In this document: one piece after another, positions 8,600 through 20,503 of the stretch
How the letters are laid out: every line of letters begins with the position of its first letter
How positions within the stretch are numbered: position 1 is the first letter of the stretch
Assembly: GCF_024295805.1 (NCBI RefSeq)
Contig: NZ_JANCLX010000002.1
Span: 1-64,000 of the forward strand
Direction of reading: 5' to 3'
DNA: 64,000 nucleotides
Origin: Streptomyces cucumeris
GTDB lineage: Bacteria > Actinomycetota > Actinomycetes > Streptomycetales > Streptomycetaceae
Position numbers and translations under genes: made by a program
Notes under the pieces: generated by a model
What the model was told of the DNA's origin: nothing
What the model saw: the letters and a program-made list of their open reading frames with translations, nothing else
The model's database searches: none

Positions 8600-8820
8600 A
8601 GCGGGCCCGAATCGGTCCACGGCGCGGCCACGCGCTCGTTGACCGAGGACAGCAGGGCGTGCAGGGAGAGCCTCACCAGGGGCACTTCGGCGATCGCGAT
8701 GACCAGGTCCCCGCTGACCACCACCCCGGTGGCCAGCACCCGGTCGAGCAGATCCACCAGCGGCACCCCGATCGGGCCGTGGGCCTCCGCGGGGACCGAT
8801 CCCCAGGCGGCGACGGTCAT
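8596..8820 (-). CDS. gvpS: Gas vesicle protein GvpS (GvpA/J family)
   Basis: 74 aa, overlapping both neighbours (ATGA with gvpL, GTGA with gvpK). It has the GvpA-fold core: LVDLLDRVLATGVVVSGDLVIAIAEVPLVRLSLHALL, with the alternating hydrophobic strands and the V-x-SGDL turn seen in GvpA/J/M/S. It lacks the long tail of the gvpA product. By position between gvpL and gvpK it corresponds to gvpS of Streptomyces clusters. Probably a minor shell or nucleation component. Confidence 0.88.
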   Translation of the reverse strand: MTVAAWGSVPAEAHGPIGVPLVDLLDRVLATGVVVSGDLVIAIAEVPLVRLSLHALLSSVNERVAAPWTDSGPL

Positions 8821-9605
8821 GGCGCGGTACCTCCGTCGGCGAAGGAGTACGGGGCCCAGGGCCCGGACAGCTCGATCTCCACGGACGCGTCGTCCCGGCG
8901 CAGCGAGGCGAGGGCGGCGCGCAACTGCCGCTCCCGGCCGCGGTCCACGAGATACGCCGCGTTGAGCACATGGGTGCGGCGCGGGCCGGTCACCTCGGCG
9001 CCGTGCGGGCGCAGCCGCCGCGCGGCCACGGCCAGTCCGCGGACGACGGTGTCCACCCGCTCGGCGGCGCGGAGCGCCGCGCCCTGGCGCTCCTCGCGCC
9101 CGCGCTGCCGGCTGCGGAGCTGCTCCAGATAGGCACGGCCACTGGCCGCCGCTGCGCCCGGGGAGGACGCGGCGGCGGCGGGCTGCCCGGCCAGGGCGTA
9201 GACCTTCACACCCCATTCGACCCGGCCGGTGATCCGGCCGAGTGCGGTGAGCAGGGACTCCTCGCGTGCGCGCAGGGCCTCCCGGGCCCGTTCCTCCCCG
9301 CGGTAAAGGGTGGCCAGCGGCAGCGGGACGGTCGGGGCCGCGGCCATGGAGGCGGTGATCACCTCATGGTGGGCACGGGCGCAGCGTTCCAGTTCGGCGC
9401 GGTCGGACAGCCGCTCCCGCAGGGCCTCTTCGGCGTAGTCGGCGGCCGGGACGTCCTGGACCACGGCGGTCAGCGGACCCGCCGCGAGGGTGCGGACGGG
9501 GGCGGGCGGGGCGACCCCGGACAGTCCGCCGAGCGCCTCCGCCTCCGGTCCGGGCGGTCCGCAGACGGCGAAGACATAGGTGAGCGTGGACTGATGCGCC
9601 GTCAT
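8817..9605 (-). CDS. gvpL: Gas vesicle protein GvpL (GvpF/L family)
   Basis: 262 aa from the ATG at 9605, overlapping the gvpJ stop by ATGA. GvpL/F hallmarks are LTYVFAVCG at the N terminus, then the LPLATLYRGEERAREAL helix, GRVEWGVKVYA in the middle, and the C-terminal RTHVLNAAYLVDRGRE...ELSGPWAPYSFAD, the family's most conserved stretch. GvpF/L proteins have a two-domain ferredoxin-like fold and contact GvpA during nucleation. An Ala/Ser linker at about residues 153-168 is species-specific. It is paralogous to gvpF in the same operon. Confidence 0.92.
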   Translation of the reverse strand: MTAHQSTLTYVFAVCGPPGPEAEALGGLSGVAPPAPVRTLAAGPLTAVVQDVPAADYAEEALRERLSDRAELERCARAHHEVITASMAAAPTVPLPLATLYRGEERAREALRAREESLLTALGRITGRVEWGVKVYALAGQPAAAASSPGAAAASGRAYLEQLRSRQRGREERQGAALRAAERVDTVVRGLAVAARRLRPHGAEVTGPRRTHVLNAAYLVDRGRERQLRAALASLRRDDASVEIELSGPWAPYSFADGGTAP

Positions 9606-9964
9606 GTCCCGGCCCCGCCTCTCCCGCCGTCGCCCCCGCCGTCGGCCTCTTCGCTCCCGGCCCCGATCGCCCGCAGCCGTTCCCGCAGTTCGGCGTTCTC
9701 CACGGCGAGCGCGTCGCGCGCGGCGCGGGAGGAGAGCGCGGGGTCGGTCTCCCACCAGTCGATCCCCGCCTTGCGGGCGGTGTCGACGGAGGAGACGAAC
9801 AACCGCAGCCGGATGGTGAGGAGTTCGATGTCCAGCAGGTCGATCTTGATGTCCCCGGCGATCACGATGCCCTTGTCCAGGACGCGTTCCAGGATGTCGG
9901 CGAGGTTGGAGGTGACCGGGCCGTTCGGCTCGGGGCGGTCCCACCGCGTGTCGAGTTCGGTCAC
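9602..9964 (-). CDS. gvpJ: Gas vesicle protein GvpJ (GvpA/J family)
   Basis: 120 aa from GTG at 9964, overlapping the gvpG stop (GTGA). The GvpA-like core is at about residues 20-75: NLADILERVLDKGIVIAGD then IKIDLLDIELLTIRLRLFV, followed by a coiled helix (AVENAELRERLRAI) and an acidic Gly-rich tail. The order in the cluster identifies it as gvpJ. GvpJ is thought to cap vesicle ends or seed assembly. Confidence 0.9.
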   Translation of the reverse strand: MTELDTRWDRPEPNGPVTSNLADILERVLDKGIVIAGDIKIDLLDIELLTIRLRLFVSSVDTARKAGIDWWETDPALSSRAARDALAVENAELRERLRAIGAGSEEADGGGDGGRGGAGT

Positions 9965-10218
9965 GGCCGCCTCCCCGCCGTCGGTCCTGCGGACTCCGTC
10001 GGGGACAGCAGATCCAGCAGCCGGTCCTCCTCGCGTTCGAACTCCTCGGGGCCGATCTCGCCGTCCTCCAGCGCCTCGTTGAGCGCCGCGAGCCGGGCCC
10101 GCACCACCGCCGGGTCGTTGAGCTGGCGCTCCGCGGCGTCCCGTAGCTGTTCGGCGACCCACACCACACCCCGCACCGGCGCCAGCGGCAGCAGCGCGAC
10201 CTCGGTCAGGAGCCCCAT
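9961..10218 (-). CDS. gvpG: Gas vesicle protein GvpG
   Basis: 85 aa. The N terminus MGLLTEVALLPLAPVRGVVWVAEQL and the following helical, acidic body (EALEDGEIGPEEFEREEDRLLDLL) are characteristic of GvpG, a small accessory protein that scaffolds early assembly. It overlaps gvpF by 13 nt at its 5' end and gvpJ at its 3' end, so its expression is translationally coupled. Confidence 0.91.
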   Translation of the reverse strand: MGLLTEVALLPLAPVRGVVWVAEQLRDAAERQLNDPAVVRARLAALNEALEDGEIGPEEFEREEDRLLDLLSPTESAGPTAGRRP

Positions 10219-10967
10219 ACGCCCTCCACGAAGCTGTAGCAGGGCAGCGGGCCGGTCAGCCGCAGTTCGACGCGGGTGCCGTACCGGGCCGCCAGCCGCT
10301 CCACGGCCGTGCCGAAGCGCCCGGTGGTGTCGCGGGCGAGCAGGAAGGAGGCGTTGAGCACACAGCCGGGCACCTCGGGTCCGGCCACCCGCGCCTCCGC
10401 CAGCGCGGACAGTTCGGCCGCCACCGTGGTCGCCACGGCCGCGGCCCGCCGGGTCAGCCCGTGCGCCACGGCCTCGCCGAGCCGGACGCTGGCCTCGTAG
10501 CCGGGGGCGGCGCGGGCCGCGGCGCGGGCCCGGCCCACCTCCGGGTCCTCGCGCACCAGCGACTCCAGATCACCCTGGGCCGGGACCACCTTGACGTTCA
10601 TCTCGACCCGGCCCTCGACCCGCTCCAGTGCGGCCAGACAGTCGTCCTGGGAGGACCGGAGCTGCCGCAGTACCGACTCCTCGTCGGGGGCGACCATCCC
10701 GAAGCGCATCGGCAGCACCGGGCCGTCCTTCCCCAGGGCCAGCGCCAGGTCCTGGTGGGCCATGAGGTCGCGGCGCTTGGCGCGCAGCCGCCCCGGGGCG
10801 TCGCCGACGACGGCGGCCAGGTCCCCGGCGGGCAGCGTACGGACCGGACCGGGCCGCTCACCGACCCCGGCGCGGCCCGGCGGCACCGGATGGCCCGCGC
10901 GGACGACGCCGTAGACGTACACACCTCCGGGCGCGGCCGTGGATGTGGGCTGCGGTGCGGCGGCCAT
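10206..10967 (-). CDS. gvpF: Gas vesicle protein GvpF (GvpF/L family)
   Basis: 253 aa. It opens with VYVYGVVRAG, has the central AHQDLALALGKDGPVLPMRFG helix-strand, then GRVEMNVKVV, and the signature PGCVLNASFLLARD...LTGPLPCYSFVEG at the C terminus. GvpF binds the gas-facing side of GvpA and is needed for vesicle formation in haloarchaea. It starts 3 nt after gvpA ends. Sequence identity to gvpL in this operon is modest, so the two are old duplicates. Confidence 0.93.
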   Translation of the reverse strand: MAAAPQPTSTAAPGGVYVYGVVRAGHPVPPGRAGVGERPGPVRTLPAGDLAAVVGDAPGRLRAKRRDLMAHQDLALALGKDGPVLPMRFGMVAPDEESVLRQLRSSQDDCLAALERVEGRVEMNVKVVPAQGDLESLVREDPEVGRARAAARAAPGYEASVRLGEAVAHGLTRRAAAVATTVAAELSALAEARVAGPEVPGCVLNASFLLARDTTGRFGTAVERLAARYGTRVELRLTGPLPCYSFVEGVWGS

Positions 10968-10970
10968 CGG

Positions 10971-11432
10971 TCAGTCCTCCTCGGAACGGCGGCGGGAACG
11001 GCTCGCGGGGCGCTTACGGGGACGGGACTCCTCGTACTCCTCCTCGTGGTCGTCGTCCTCATCGTCGTCATCACCGGCGCCGACCGCCCGCTTGACCTTC
11101 TCGCCCACCGACCCGACCGCCTTCTTGGCCTTCCGCTTGCCGATGCCCGCGGCCATGCTCCCGCCGCCCCCTCCGCCGCCGAACAGCTCGGGCACGGTCT
11201 TGCTGCGGTCGTTCTCCAGGTCCAGCCGGTTGCAGGCCTCGGCGAAGCGCAGATAGGTGTCCACGCTCGCGACCACGATCCGGACATCGATCTTCAGGAT
11301 CTCGATGCCGACCAGGGAGACCCGGACGAAGACGTCGATCACCATGCCGCGGTCGAGGATCAGTTCCAGGACGTCGTAGAGCGTGCCCGCCCGCGGGACG
11401 CAGACGACCTCTTCGGTGTAGGTGGCGACCAT
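10971..11432 (-). CDS. gvpA: Gas vesicle structural protein GvpA with long charged tail
   Basis: 153 aa. The first 75 residues are the GvpA shell fold: TLYDVLELILDRGMVIDVFV then RVSLVGIEILKIDVRIVVAS and VDTYLRFAEACNRLDLE. Canonical GvpA ends near residue 75. Here there is a Gly run (about 85-91), a Lys-rich helix (KRKAKKAVGSVGEKVKRAV), a D/E run and a final Arg/Ser-rich segment. Charge-patterned tails on GvpA occur in Streptomyces clusters, but their purpose is unknown and such a tail could prevent tight ribs. The second gene of the operon, 37 nt after gvpO. Confidence 0.92.
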   Translation of the reverse strand: MVATYTEEVVCVPRAGTLYDVLELILDRGMVIDVFVRVSLVGIEILKIDVRIVVASVDTYLRFAEACNRLDLENDRSKTVPELFGGGGGGGSMAAGIGKRKAKKAVGSVGEKVKRAVGAGDDDDEDDDHEEEYEESRPRKRPASRSRRRSEED

Positions 11433-11469
11433 GATCGGAAGGTCCCTTCGGTTGCCCTGCGCGCTGCGG

Positions 11470-11799
11470 TCAGTCGTCGGCCGCGCCGCGCCGGTAGCGG
11501 CGGACCCTCCGGTACTCGCGGAGCTCCCCGTGGCTGTCGAGGTCCACCTCGTAGGTGGCCAGCAGGCTGGTGGTGTCGGGGATCCGCGGTACCTCCAGGA
11601 CGTCCACGCACACCCGCCAGCCGTCGTCCTCCCGGCGCACCGCGGAGACCCCCTCGGTCGGGTGGGAGATCAGCGCGGCCAGCCGTTCACAGGCGTTCTC
11701 CGCCGCCTGCTCCGGGCCCGTCTCCCGGGAGCGGCGGTGTGCCGGCGACGTCCGTCGGCCCGGCTCTTTCGTGGAGGTCCGGCGCTCTCGCTCTGCCAT
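11470..11799 (-). CDS. gvpO: Gas vesicle protein GvpO
   Basis: 109 aa from the ATG at 11799. A basic, Arg/Thr-rich N-terminal 40 residues precede the GvpO core: ENACERLAALISHPTEGVSAVRREDDGWRV then VDVLEVPRIPDTTSLLATYEVDLDSHGELREYRRVRRY. This fold is conserved in first genes of actinobacterial gvp clusters. In haloarchaea GvpO affects expression and assembly. As the first gene it marks the operon promoter side; the 196-nt gap to mfd must hold both divergent promoters. Confidence 0.9.
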   Translation of the reverse strand: MAERERRTSTKEPGRRTSPAHRRSRETGPEQAAENACERLAALISHPTEGVSAVRREDDGWRVCVDVLEVPRIPDTTSLLATYEVDLDSHGELREYRRVRRYRRGAADD

Positions 11800-11995
11800 G
11801 GGCAACAGTCTGGTCACACACCGTGCCCGCACGCGCGCTGGGCTGGGCCGGACGCGTGCACCGGGACCCGCCGGGCCGGGGCCGGGCCGGTCCCGGCTCC
11901 GGGTGTCCGCGGGTGGCCGTACTCTGGAAGACCCCCGGCCCGTATCACGTGTCGGGTGATTCGCGTTGTCCGTCTCCGGGATGGAATACCCCTTT
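11800..11995. promoter_or_regulatory. Divergent promoter region gvp operon / mfd
   Basis: This 196-bp spacer separates the gvp operon (minus) from mfd (plus) and must carry both promoters. No clear consensus -35/-10 or operator could be assigned. The mfd start at 11996 has AATACCCCTTT just upstream and no purine-rich ribosome site. Confidence 0.4.
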
Positions 11996-15532
<3,537 letters not shown>

Positions 15533-15538
15533 GCGCCG

Positions 15539-15567
15539 GCCGCCGCACCACACCGTGGTGCGGCGGC
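15539..15567 (+). terminator. Hairpin terminator after mfd
   Basis: CGCCGCACCAC (15541-15551) and GTGGTGCGGCG (15555-15565) pair perfectly around a 3-nt loop, extended by two more pairs outside, 7 nt after the stop. Confidence 0.75.
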
Positions 15568-15975
15568 GCCGGGGAAGCCGTCCGGGCCCGGGTCGGCGGG
15601 GGCGGATGATGATGTGCCGTGCCCTGGGCCCGGACGGACAGGGACCGCCGCCGCGCGACACCCCCGTGGCCGCGCCGCCGGCCGCCCCGGTCCGGTCGGG
15701 ACGCCCGGAAGGGGCCCCGGGCCGCGCGGTGCGCGGCGGAAGTGGGTCCGGTGGCGCCCGGCGGTCCATACCGAGTCGCGGCGCCGTACGGACGAGAGGG
15801 GCCCGTCCGCACGACCCCTCAGGGAGGTTCGAGGTGGCCTCGGAGCGGCCCGCCGGGTCGTGGTCAGGACACTAGGGGCGGGCGGGGCGGGCGGCGAGGA
15901 ACGAACTGCACAGTGATCGCGGCGGCCGGTTCCGCATCGAACGGTGACCGCGCGCCGGGGCCGGCAGGCCGATCC
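15568..15975. other. Gene-free stretch between mfd and the PucR-type regulator
   Basis: Several overlapping open frames of about 100 codons exist here on both strands, but all are Pro/Arg/Gly-rich products of extreme GC content without family resemblance or a convincing ribosome site. I see no supported gene, RNA or repeat. Confidence 0.4.
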
Positions 15976-17514
15976 TCACAGTGTGCCCAACGCCCGCATA
16001 GCCAACCACAGTTCGTACTTCGCGCTCGGCGCGCGCAGCAGCGACCGGCCCAGCGCGTCCTCGGCCTTCGCCAGCCGCTTGCGGGTACCGGGGAGTGAGA
16101 TCCCGAGCGCGGAGGCGGTGGCGGGCAGCCGGGCGTCGGCCCGCAGCCACGCCCGTACGGTCTCCGGTCCGGCCGTCACCCGGGCCTGCTCCAGCGGGCG
16201 GAGCTGGGACCGCGCCCAGATCTCCGCGGCGGGTGTGGCCAGCAGCGCGTCCAGGGTGGCGGCGCGGTCCGCGGTGCCCGCGGTCACCGCCCCCGCCGTC
16301 CACGGCGCGGTGTGCAGCCGCAGGGCCAGCCAGGCCGCCGACTGGCCCGCCAGACAGCGGCTGACGTCCAGTCCGAGCAGTCCGTCGAGATGGCGCACCC
16401 GGGCGGCGAGCGTATTGCGGTGGATCTTCAGATGGCGGGTGGCGGCTCCGCCGAAGCTCAGCCAGGAGCCGAGGGTGTCCAGCAGTTCCCGTGGCCCCGG
16501 GTCGGCCCGCCGGGTCGGCGCGTAGCGCAGGCACGGCCCCAGCAACTCACCCGCCCAGACCCGGCCTTCGGGACCGGCCAGCACCGTGACATCGGTGTGG
16601 CCGCCGAAGCCGGCACACCGCTCGGGCGCGTCCCGGGCCACCGCCAGGGCGTGGAACGCCTGCTCGTAGCCGACCGGGGTGTCCCGCAGCGCGACCTCGG
16701 CGCTCACCCCGACCCGGCACTCCGGCACCTCCCGGGCGATCCGCCGGTCCAGCCGCTCGGGGCCGGCGCCGGGTTCCGCCTCCGGCCGCGGCCCGGTGCG
16801 CTCTCCGGCGGGCACCAGCGCGATCAGGTGGTTGGGCCGCACCGGACACGGCACGATCCAGGCCCGCCCGCGCGCCGTGCGGTCGATCCGGACGGCTATC
16901 TCGCGCCGCCGTTCGCTGGGGCACTCGATCACGTACACCCGCGTCACGGCGGGCAGCGCCGGGCGCAGCGCCCCGGCGATCCGCTGTGCCGCGGGCACGC
17001 TGCCGACCATCAGCAGATGCAGCACCGCCTCCCGGCTGTGCACCTCGGCCGACTCCACCCGGCGGCGTATCCGCTCCGCCTCCTCCAGCCGCCAGCACAG
17101 GGCGAGGGTGCGCGAGGCGTCGGCCAGCAGCACCCCGCAGCGCGGATCGGCGGGCCGGACGACGGCCAGGTACACCGTCCCCGCCGCCGGGTCCCGCCCC
17201 GTCTCGGCCCCGGGTCCGAGCGCCACCAGATGGACCGGAGCCGTCCCGTCCCCGCCCAGCACGGCGGACGGCGCGCCCCGCCGGTGCAGTTCGACGGCGG
17301 CGGTGGCGGCGGCGCCGGCCTCGGGCGGCGCGGTGCCGGGCTCCGGTGTGGCCAGCACCGCCCCGTCGGCCCCGACCAGCACGGCGAGACCCCCGGTGCG
17401 CCGGGTGAGCCACACCAGGATCGCCCGGACCGGACCGCGCTTGGCGGAGAGCCGGGCGAGGGCGAGGACGTCGTCGGCGCGGTCGGTGCGCGCGGCGGAC
17501 GGCGAGAGTGGCAT
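15976..17514 (-). CDS. PucR/CdaR-type helix-turn-helix regulator
   Basis: 512 aa from the ATG at 17514. The N-terminal 190 residues look like a ligand-sensing GAF-like region (VRAILVWLTRRTGGLAVLVGADGAVLATP). The middle (about 210-345) resembles the GGDEF-like/CdaR domain. A C-terminal PucR-type HTH begins GSWLSFGGAATRHLKIHRNTLAARVRHLDGLLG (about 365-400), the classical LxxHxNT-x3-R motif. A second HTH-like segment near the end (ADARLPATASALGISLPGTRKRLAKAEDALG) is unusual. Divergent from the membrane protein at 17570, with only 55 nt between starts, so it may control that gene. Confidence 0.85.
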   Translation of the reverse strand: MPLSPSAARTDRADDVLALARLSAKRGPVRAILVWLTRRTGGLAVLVGADGAVLATPEPGTAPPEAGAAATAAVELHRRGAPSAVLGGDGTAPVHLVALGPGAETGRDPAAGTVYLAVVRPADPRCGVLLADASRTLALCWRLEEAERIRRRVESAEVHSREAVLHLLMVGSVPAAQRIAGALRPALPAVTRVYVIECPSERRREIAVRIDRTARGRAWIVPCPVRPNHLIALVPAGERTGPRPEAEPGAGPERLDRRIAREVPECRVGVSAEVALRDTPVGYEQAFHALAVARDAPERCAGFGGHTDVTVLAGPEGRVWAGELLGPCLRYAPTRRADPGPRELLDTLGSWLSFGGAATRHLKIHRNTLAARVRHLDGLLGLDVSRCLAGQSAAWLALRLHTAPWTAGAVTAGTADRAATLDALLATPAAEIWARSQLRPLEQARVTAGPETVRAWLRADARLPATASALGISLPGTRKRLAKAEDALGRSLLRAPSAKYELWLAMRALGTL

Positions 17515-17569
17515 GAGGCGCAGAGTAGTACCGGGGGCCGACGCCACGGCAACGGTTAGTATCCGGCGG

Positions 17570-18082
17570 ATGTCAGCCGTCATAGCAGCGATGATCACCG
17601 CCGTGGTGGGTGTGCTCGGCACCCTCTTCGCCCCCCTGCTCCACCAGCGGCTCACCGCGCGTCAGCGCGCGGAGGAGGCGCGGGCCGGGGAGGAGCGGCG
17701 GCGGTACGAGGAGCGGCGGGCCGCGTACACGGGGATGAACCGGGCCTCCCGGCAGTTCCACACCCTCCTCAAGGATGCGCTGCACCGGATCCGGGACGGT
17801 GTCTACACCGACGAGGACCGGGTCCGGGTCGAGGAGGTCCGGCGCGACTACCGGGACCGCTACGCCGAGGCGCAGATGATCGTCCCCGAACGGGTGCTGG
17901 CCGCCTCCCGCGCGCTCAACACGGTGCTCGCCGGTGTCGACGCCACGGCCAAGAGGATCGACCGGGGGCTGGCCCGGGAGGGCGAGACCGCTGCCACGGC
18001 GCTGCTCACGCTGAAGGACGCCGAGCCCCGGCTCGCGGAGATGCGCCGGATCATGCGGGAGGACCTGGGGGTCGCCGACTGA
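17570..18082 (+). CDS. Small membrane-anchored coiled-coil protein
   Basis: 170 aa. Residues about 3-22 (VIAAMITAVVGVLGTLFAPLL) form one N-terminal membrane helix. The rest is charged and helical (ARQRAEEARAGEERRRYEERRAAY), with a likely coiled coil and an amphipathic C-terminal half. It resembles widespread streptomycete hypothetical proteins of this layout; function unknown. A TAGTAT hexamer at 17556-17561 ends 8 nt before the ATG, which suggests a leaderless transcript. Divergent from the PucR-type regulator. Confidence 0.75.
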   Translation: MSAVIAAMITAVVGVLGTLFAPLLHQRLTARQRAEEARAGEERRRYEERRAAYTGMNRASRQFHTLLKDALHRIRDGVYTDEDRVRVEEVRRDYRDRYAEAQMIVPERVLAASRALNTVLAGVDATAKRIDRGLAREGETAATALLTLKDAEPRLAEMRRIMREDLGVAD

Positions 18083-18196
18083 CGGCGGTCCCGCCTTTAC
18101 GTCACGGGTAATCGACCGGTCCCCGGGGGCGCGGCAGGCTGGTGCACATCAGCCCGGGGACGCCCCGGGGCCCGGCCCGAAGCCCCTGGAGGAACC

Positions 18197-18544
18197 ATGA
18201 CCGCCTACGCCATCGCGCATCTGCGCAGCGGCAGTTCGCACCCCGATGTCTTCGCGTACATCGAGCGGATCCAGGACACCATGACCCCCTTCGGCGGTCG
18301 ATTCCTGACCCACGGGGCCGAGGTGCAGGTGCTGGAGGGCAGTTGGCCGGGGCATGTGGTGATGATCGGCTTCCCCGACCTGGCCGCGGCGCGCGCCTGG
18401 TACGCGTCGCCCGCGTACCAGGAGATCCTGCCGCTGCGGACCGACCACATCCAGGGGGACGTGATCCTCGTGGACGGGGTCGGCCCGGACTACGACGCGG
18501 CGGGGACCGCCGCGGCGATGCGGGAGGCGGCCGTCAGCGTCTGA
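18197..18544 (+). CDS. DUF1330 family protein
   Basis: 115 aa with a GGAGG site (18188-18192) 4 nt before the ATG. DUF1330 features are the dimeric alpha/beta-barrel strand pattern (YAIAHLRSG), GGRFLTHG, VVMIGFPDLAAARAWYASPAYQEILPLR, and a short tail. The fold resembles ferredoxin-like stress-responsive or monooxygenase proteins, but no enzymatic role is established. It stands alone between convergent and divergent neighbours. Confidence 0.88.
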   Translation: MTAYAIAHLRSGSSHPDVFAYIERIQDTMTPFGGRFLTHGAEVQVLEGSWPGHVVMIGFPDLAAARAWYASPAYQEILPLRTDHIQGDVILVDGVGPDYDAAGTAAAMREAAVSV

Positions 18545-18565
18545 TCCGGTGGTGTCCGCCGCGGG

Positions 18566-20389
18566 TCAGCGGCCCACCGCGTAGCCCTGTGCGCCCCGGG
18601 GGTTGGCCGCCGCCAGCAGGACACCGGTCTCCGGGTCCCGGGCCACCGCGCACAGCCGCCCCTCCGACCAGGCGGGGCCGACCGTGACGTCGTGCCCCCG
18701 GCGCCGCAGTCCGCGGATCGCGTGCTCACCGATCCGCGATTCGACCACCACCTTCCCCGCGGCCATCGTGCGCGGGTGGAAGGAGCCGGGGAAGCTCTCC
18801 TGGTGCCAGTTGGGCGCGTCGATCGCGCCCTGGAGGTCAAGCCCCGCACGCACCGGGGAGCGCAGTGCGACACCGAGCAGGAAGTGCAGGGACCACTGGT
18901 CCTGCTGATCGCCGCCAGGCGTGCCGAAGGCCATCACGGGGGTGTGGCCGCGGAGCGCCAGTGACGGGGTCAGCGTGGTGCGCGGACGGCGGCCGGGGGT
19001 CAGGGAGTTGGGCAGTCCGGGGTCCAGCCAGGCCATCTGGAGCCGGGTGCCCAGCGGGAAGCCGAGCGCGGGGATGACCGGGTTGGACTGGAGCCAGCCG
19101 CCGCTGGGCGTGGCGGCGACCATGTTGCCCCAGCGGTCCACCACATCGAGGTGGCAGGTGTCGCCCCGGGTGCCGCCGTCCGCCCGCACCTCGGGGCCGC
19201 CGACCGTCGGCTCACCGCCGCCCGGTCCGGCCACCGGACCGGCGTCGCGGTCCGCCGCGCGGGCGACGGCGGCCAGCGCCTGCGCGCTCAGCCGCGGGGT
19301 GCGGCCGCCGGGCCGGCCCGGACGCAGTCCGTACGAGGCGCGCTCGCCGATCAGCTTGCGCCGCTCGTCGTTGTACGGGCCGGAGAGCAGCTCCGGGAGC
19401 GGTACCTCGGCGGCGTCCCCATACCAGGCCTCACGGTCCGCCATGGCCAGCTTGCCGCCCTCGACCAGGGTGTGCAGCAGTTCGGGGGTGCCCAGATCCT
19501 CCGCGGTCAACCCGTCGGGGAGCAGGGCGAGCTGCTGGAGCAGCACCGGACCCTGGCTCCAGGGGCCCGCCTTGCACACCGTCCAACCGTTCCAGGTGTA
19601 CCGGACCGGGGGTTCATAGCCGGCCTCGAAGGCGGCCAGGTCGTCACCGGTGAGCGTCCCCGCGTGGCGCTCTCCGGAAGAGTCCATGGCGGGCCGGGCC
19701 GCGGCTGCGGCCAGTTCGTCGGCGATGAACCCCTCCCGCCAGACCCGCCGCGCCGCCTCGATCCGGCTCTCCCGGCCCGGCCCCGCCGCCTCCGCCTCGG
19801 CGATCAGCCGCCGCCAGGTGGCGGCCAGGGCCGGGTTGGTGAGCAGCCGCCCGGCGGCGGGGGACCGGCCGCCGGGCAGGTAGAGCGCGGCCGAGTCGGT
19901 CCACTCCTGTGTGAACAGCTCCCGTACGGTCTCCACGGTCTCGCCGATCCGCTCGACCGCGGGATGGCCGTGTTCGGCGTAGCCGATCGCGTACCGCAGC
20001 ACCTCGGCGAGGTGCCGGGTGCCGTGGTCGCGCAGCAGCACCATCCACGCGTCGAACGCGCCGGGGACGGCGGCCGCGAGCGGTCCGGTGCCCGGCACCA
20101 GGTCGAGGCCGAGCGCGGTGTAGTGGCCGATGGTGGCCCCGGCGGGCGCCGGACCCTGGCCGCACAGCACGGTGGGTTCGCCGCCCGCCGGGGCGAGCAG
20201 GATCGGCACCTCCCCGGCGGGCCCGTTGAGGTGCGGCTCCACCACGTGCAGGACGAAACCGGCGGCCACGGCGGCGTCGAAGGCGTTGCCGCCGTCCTCC
20301 AGGACGGCCATGGCGGACTGCGAGGCCAGCCAGTGGGTGGAGGACACCATGCCGTGGGTGCCCTGGAGGGTGGGCCGGGTGGTGAACAT
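18566..20389 (-). CDS. Gamma-glutamyltransferase family protein
   Basis: 607 aa from the ATG at 20389. The N-terminal half has GMVSSTHWLASQSAMAVLEDGGNAFDAAVA, typical of the Ntn-hydrolase large subunit. The autocleavage/nucleophile site is GDTCHLDVVD, with T411 the expected nucleophile of the small subunit, and GGDQQDQWSLHFLLG follows in the expected place. No N-terminal signal peptide is visible, so unlike the periplasmic bacterial enzymes this protein is probably cytoplasmic, or its start is misjudged. Family members transfer or hydrolyse gamma-glutamyl groups or act as acylases in specialised metabolism. Substrate is unresolved. Confidence 0.9.
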   Translation of the reverse strand: MFTTRPTLQGTHGMVSSTHWLASQSAMAVLEDGGNAFDAAVAAGFVLHVVEPHLNGPAGEVPILLAPAGGEPTVLCGQGPAPAGATIGHYTALGLDLVPGTGPLAAAVPGAFDAWMVLLRDHGTRHLAEVLRYAIGYAEHGHPAVERIGETVETVRELFTQEWTDSAALYLPGGRSPAAGRLLTNPALAATWRRLIAEAEAAGPGRESRIEAARRVWREGFIADELAAAAARPAMDSSGERHAGTLTGDDLAAFEAGYEPPVRYTWNGWTVCKAGPWSQGPVLLQQLALLPDGLTAEDLGTPELLHTLVEGGKLAMADREAWYGDAAEVPLPELLSGPYNDERRKLIGERASYGLRPGRPGGRTPRLSAQALAAVARAADRDAGPVAGPGGGEPTVGGPEVRADGGTRGDTCHLDVVDRWGNMVAATPSGGWLQSNPVIPALGFPLGTRLQMAWLDPGLPNSLTPGRRPRTTLTPSLALRGHTPVMAFGTPGGDQQDQWSLHFLLGVALRSPVRAGLDLQGAIDAPNWHQESFPGSFHPRTMAAGKVVVESRIGEHAIRGLRRRGHDVTVGPAWSEGRLCAVARDPETGVLLAAANPRGAQGYAVGR

Positions 20390-20503
20390 GGGGCTCCCTG
20401 GTCCGGGTGCGGCACGCGGTGGTGCGGTGCCGCCGTGCCCGGCCAGCATGACGCAGCCACCGATCACCGGTCCATGGAGCGGAGCGTGGAGAAAGGCGTG
20501 CGG

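Noticed and set aside
15555..15875. About 106-codon open frame after mfd
   Set aside because: Arg/Gly/Pro-rich, overlaps the terminator and has no recognisable family or ribosome site.
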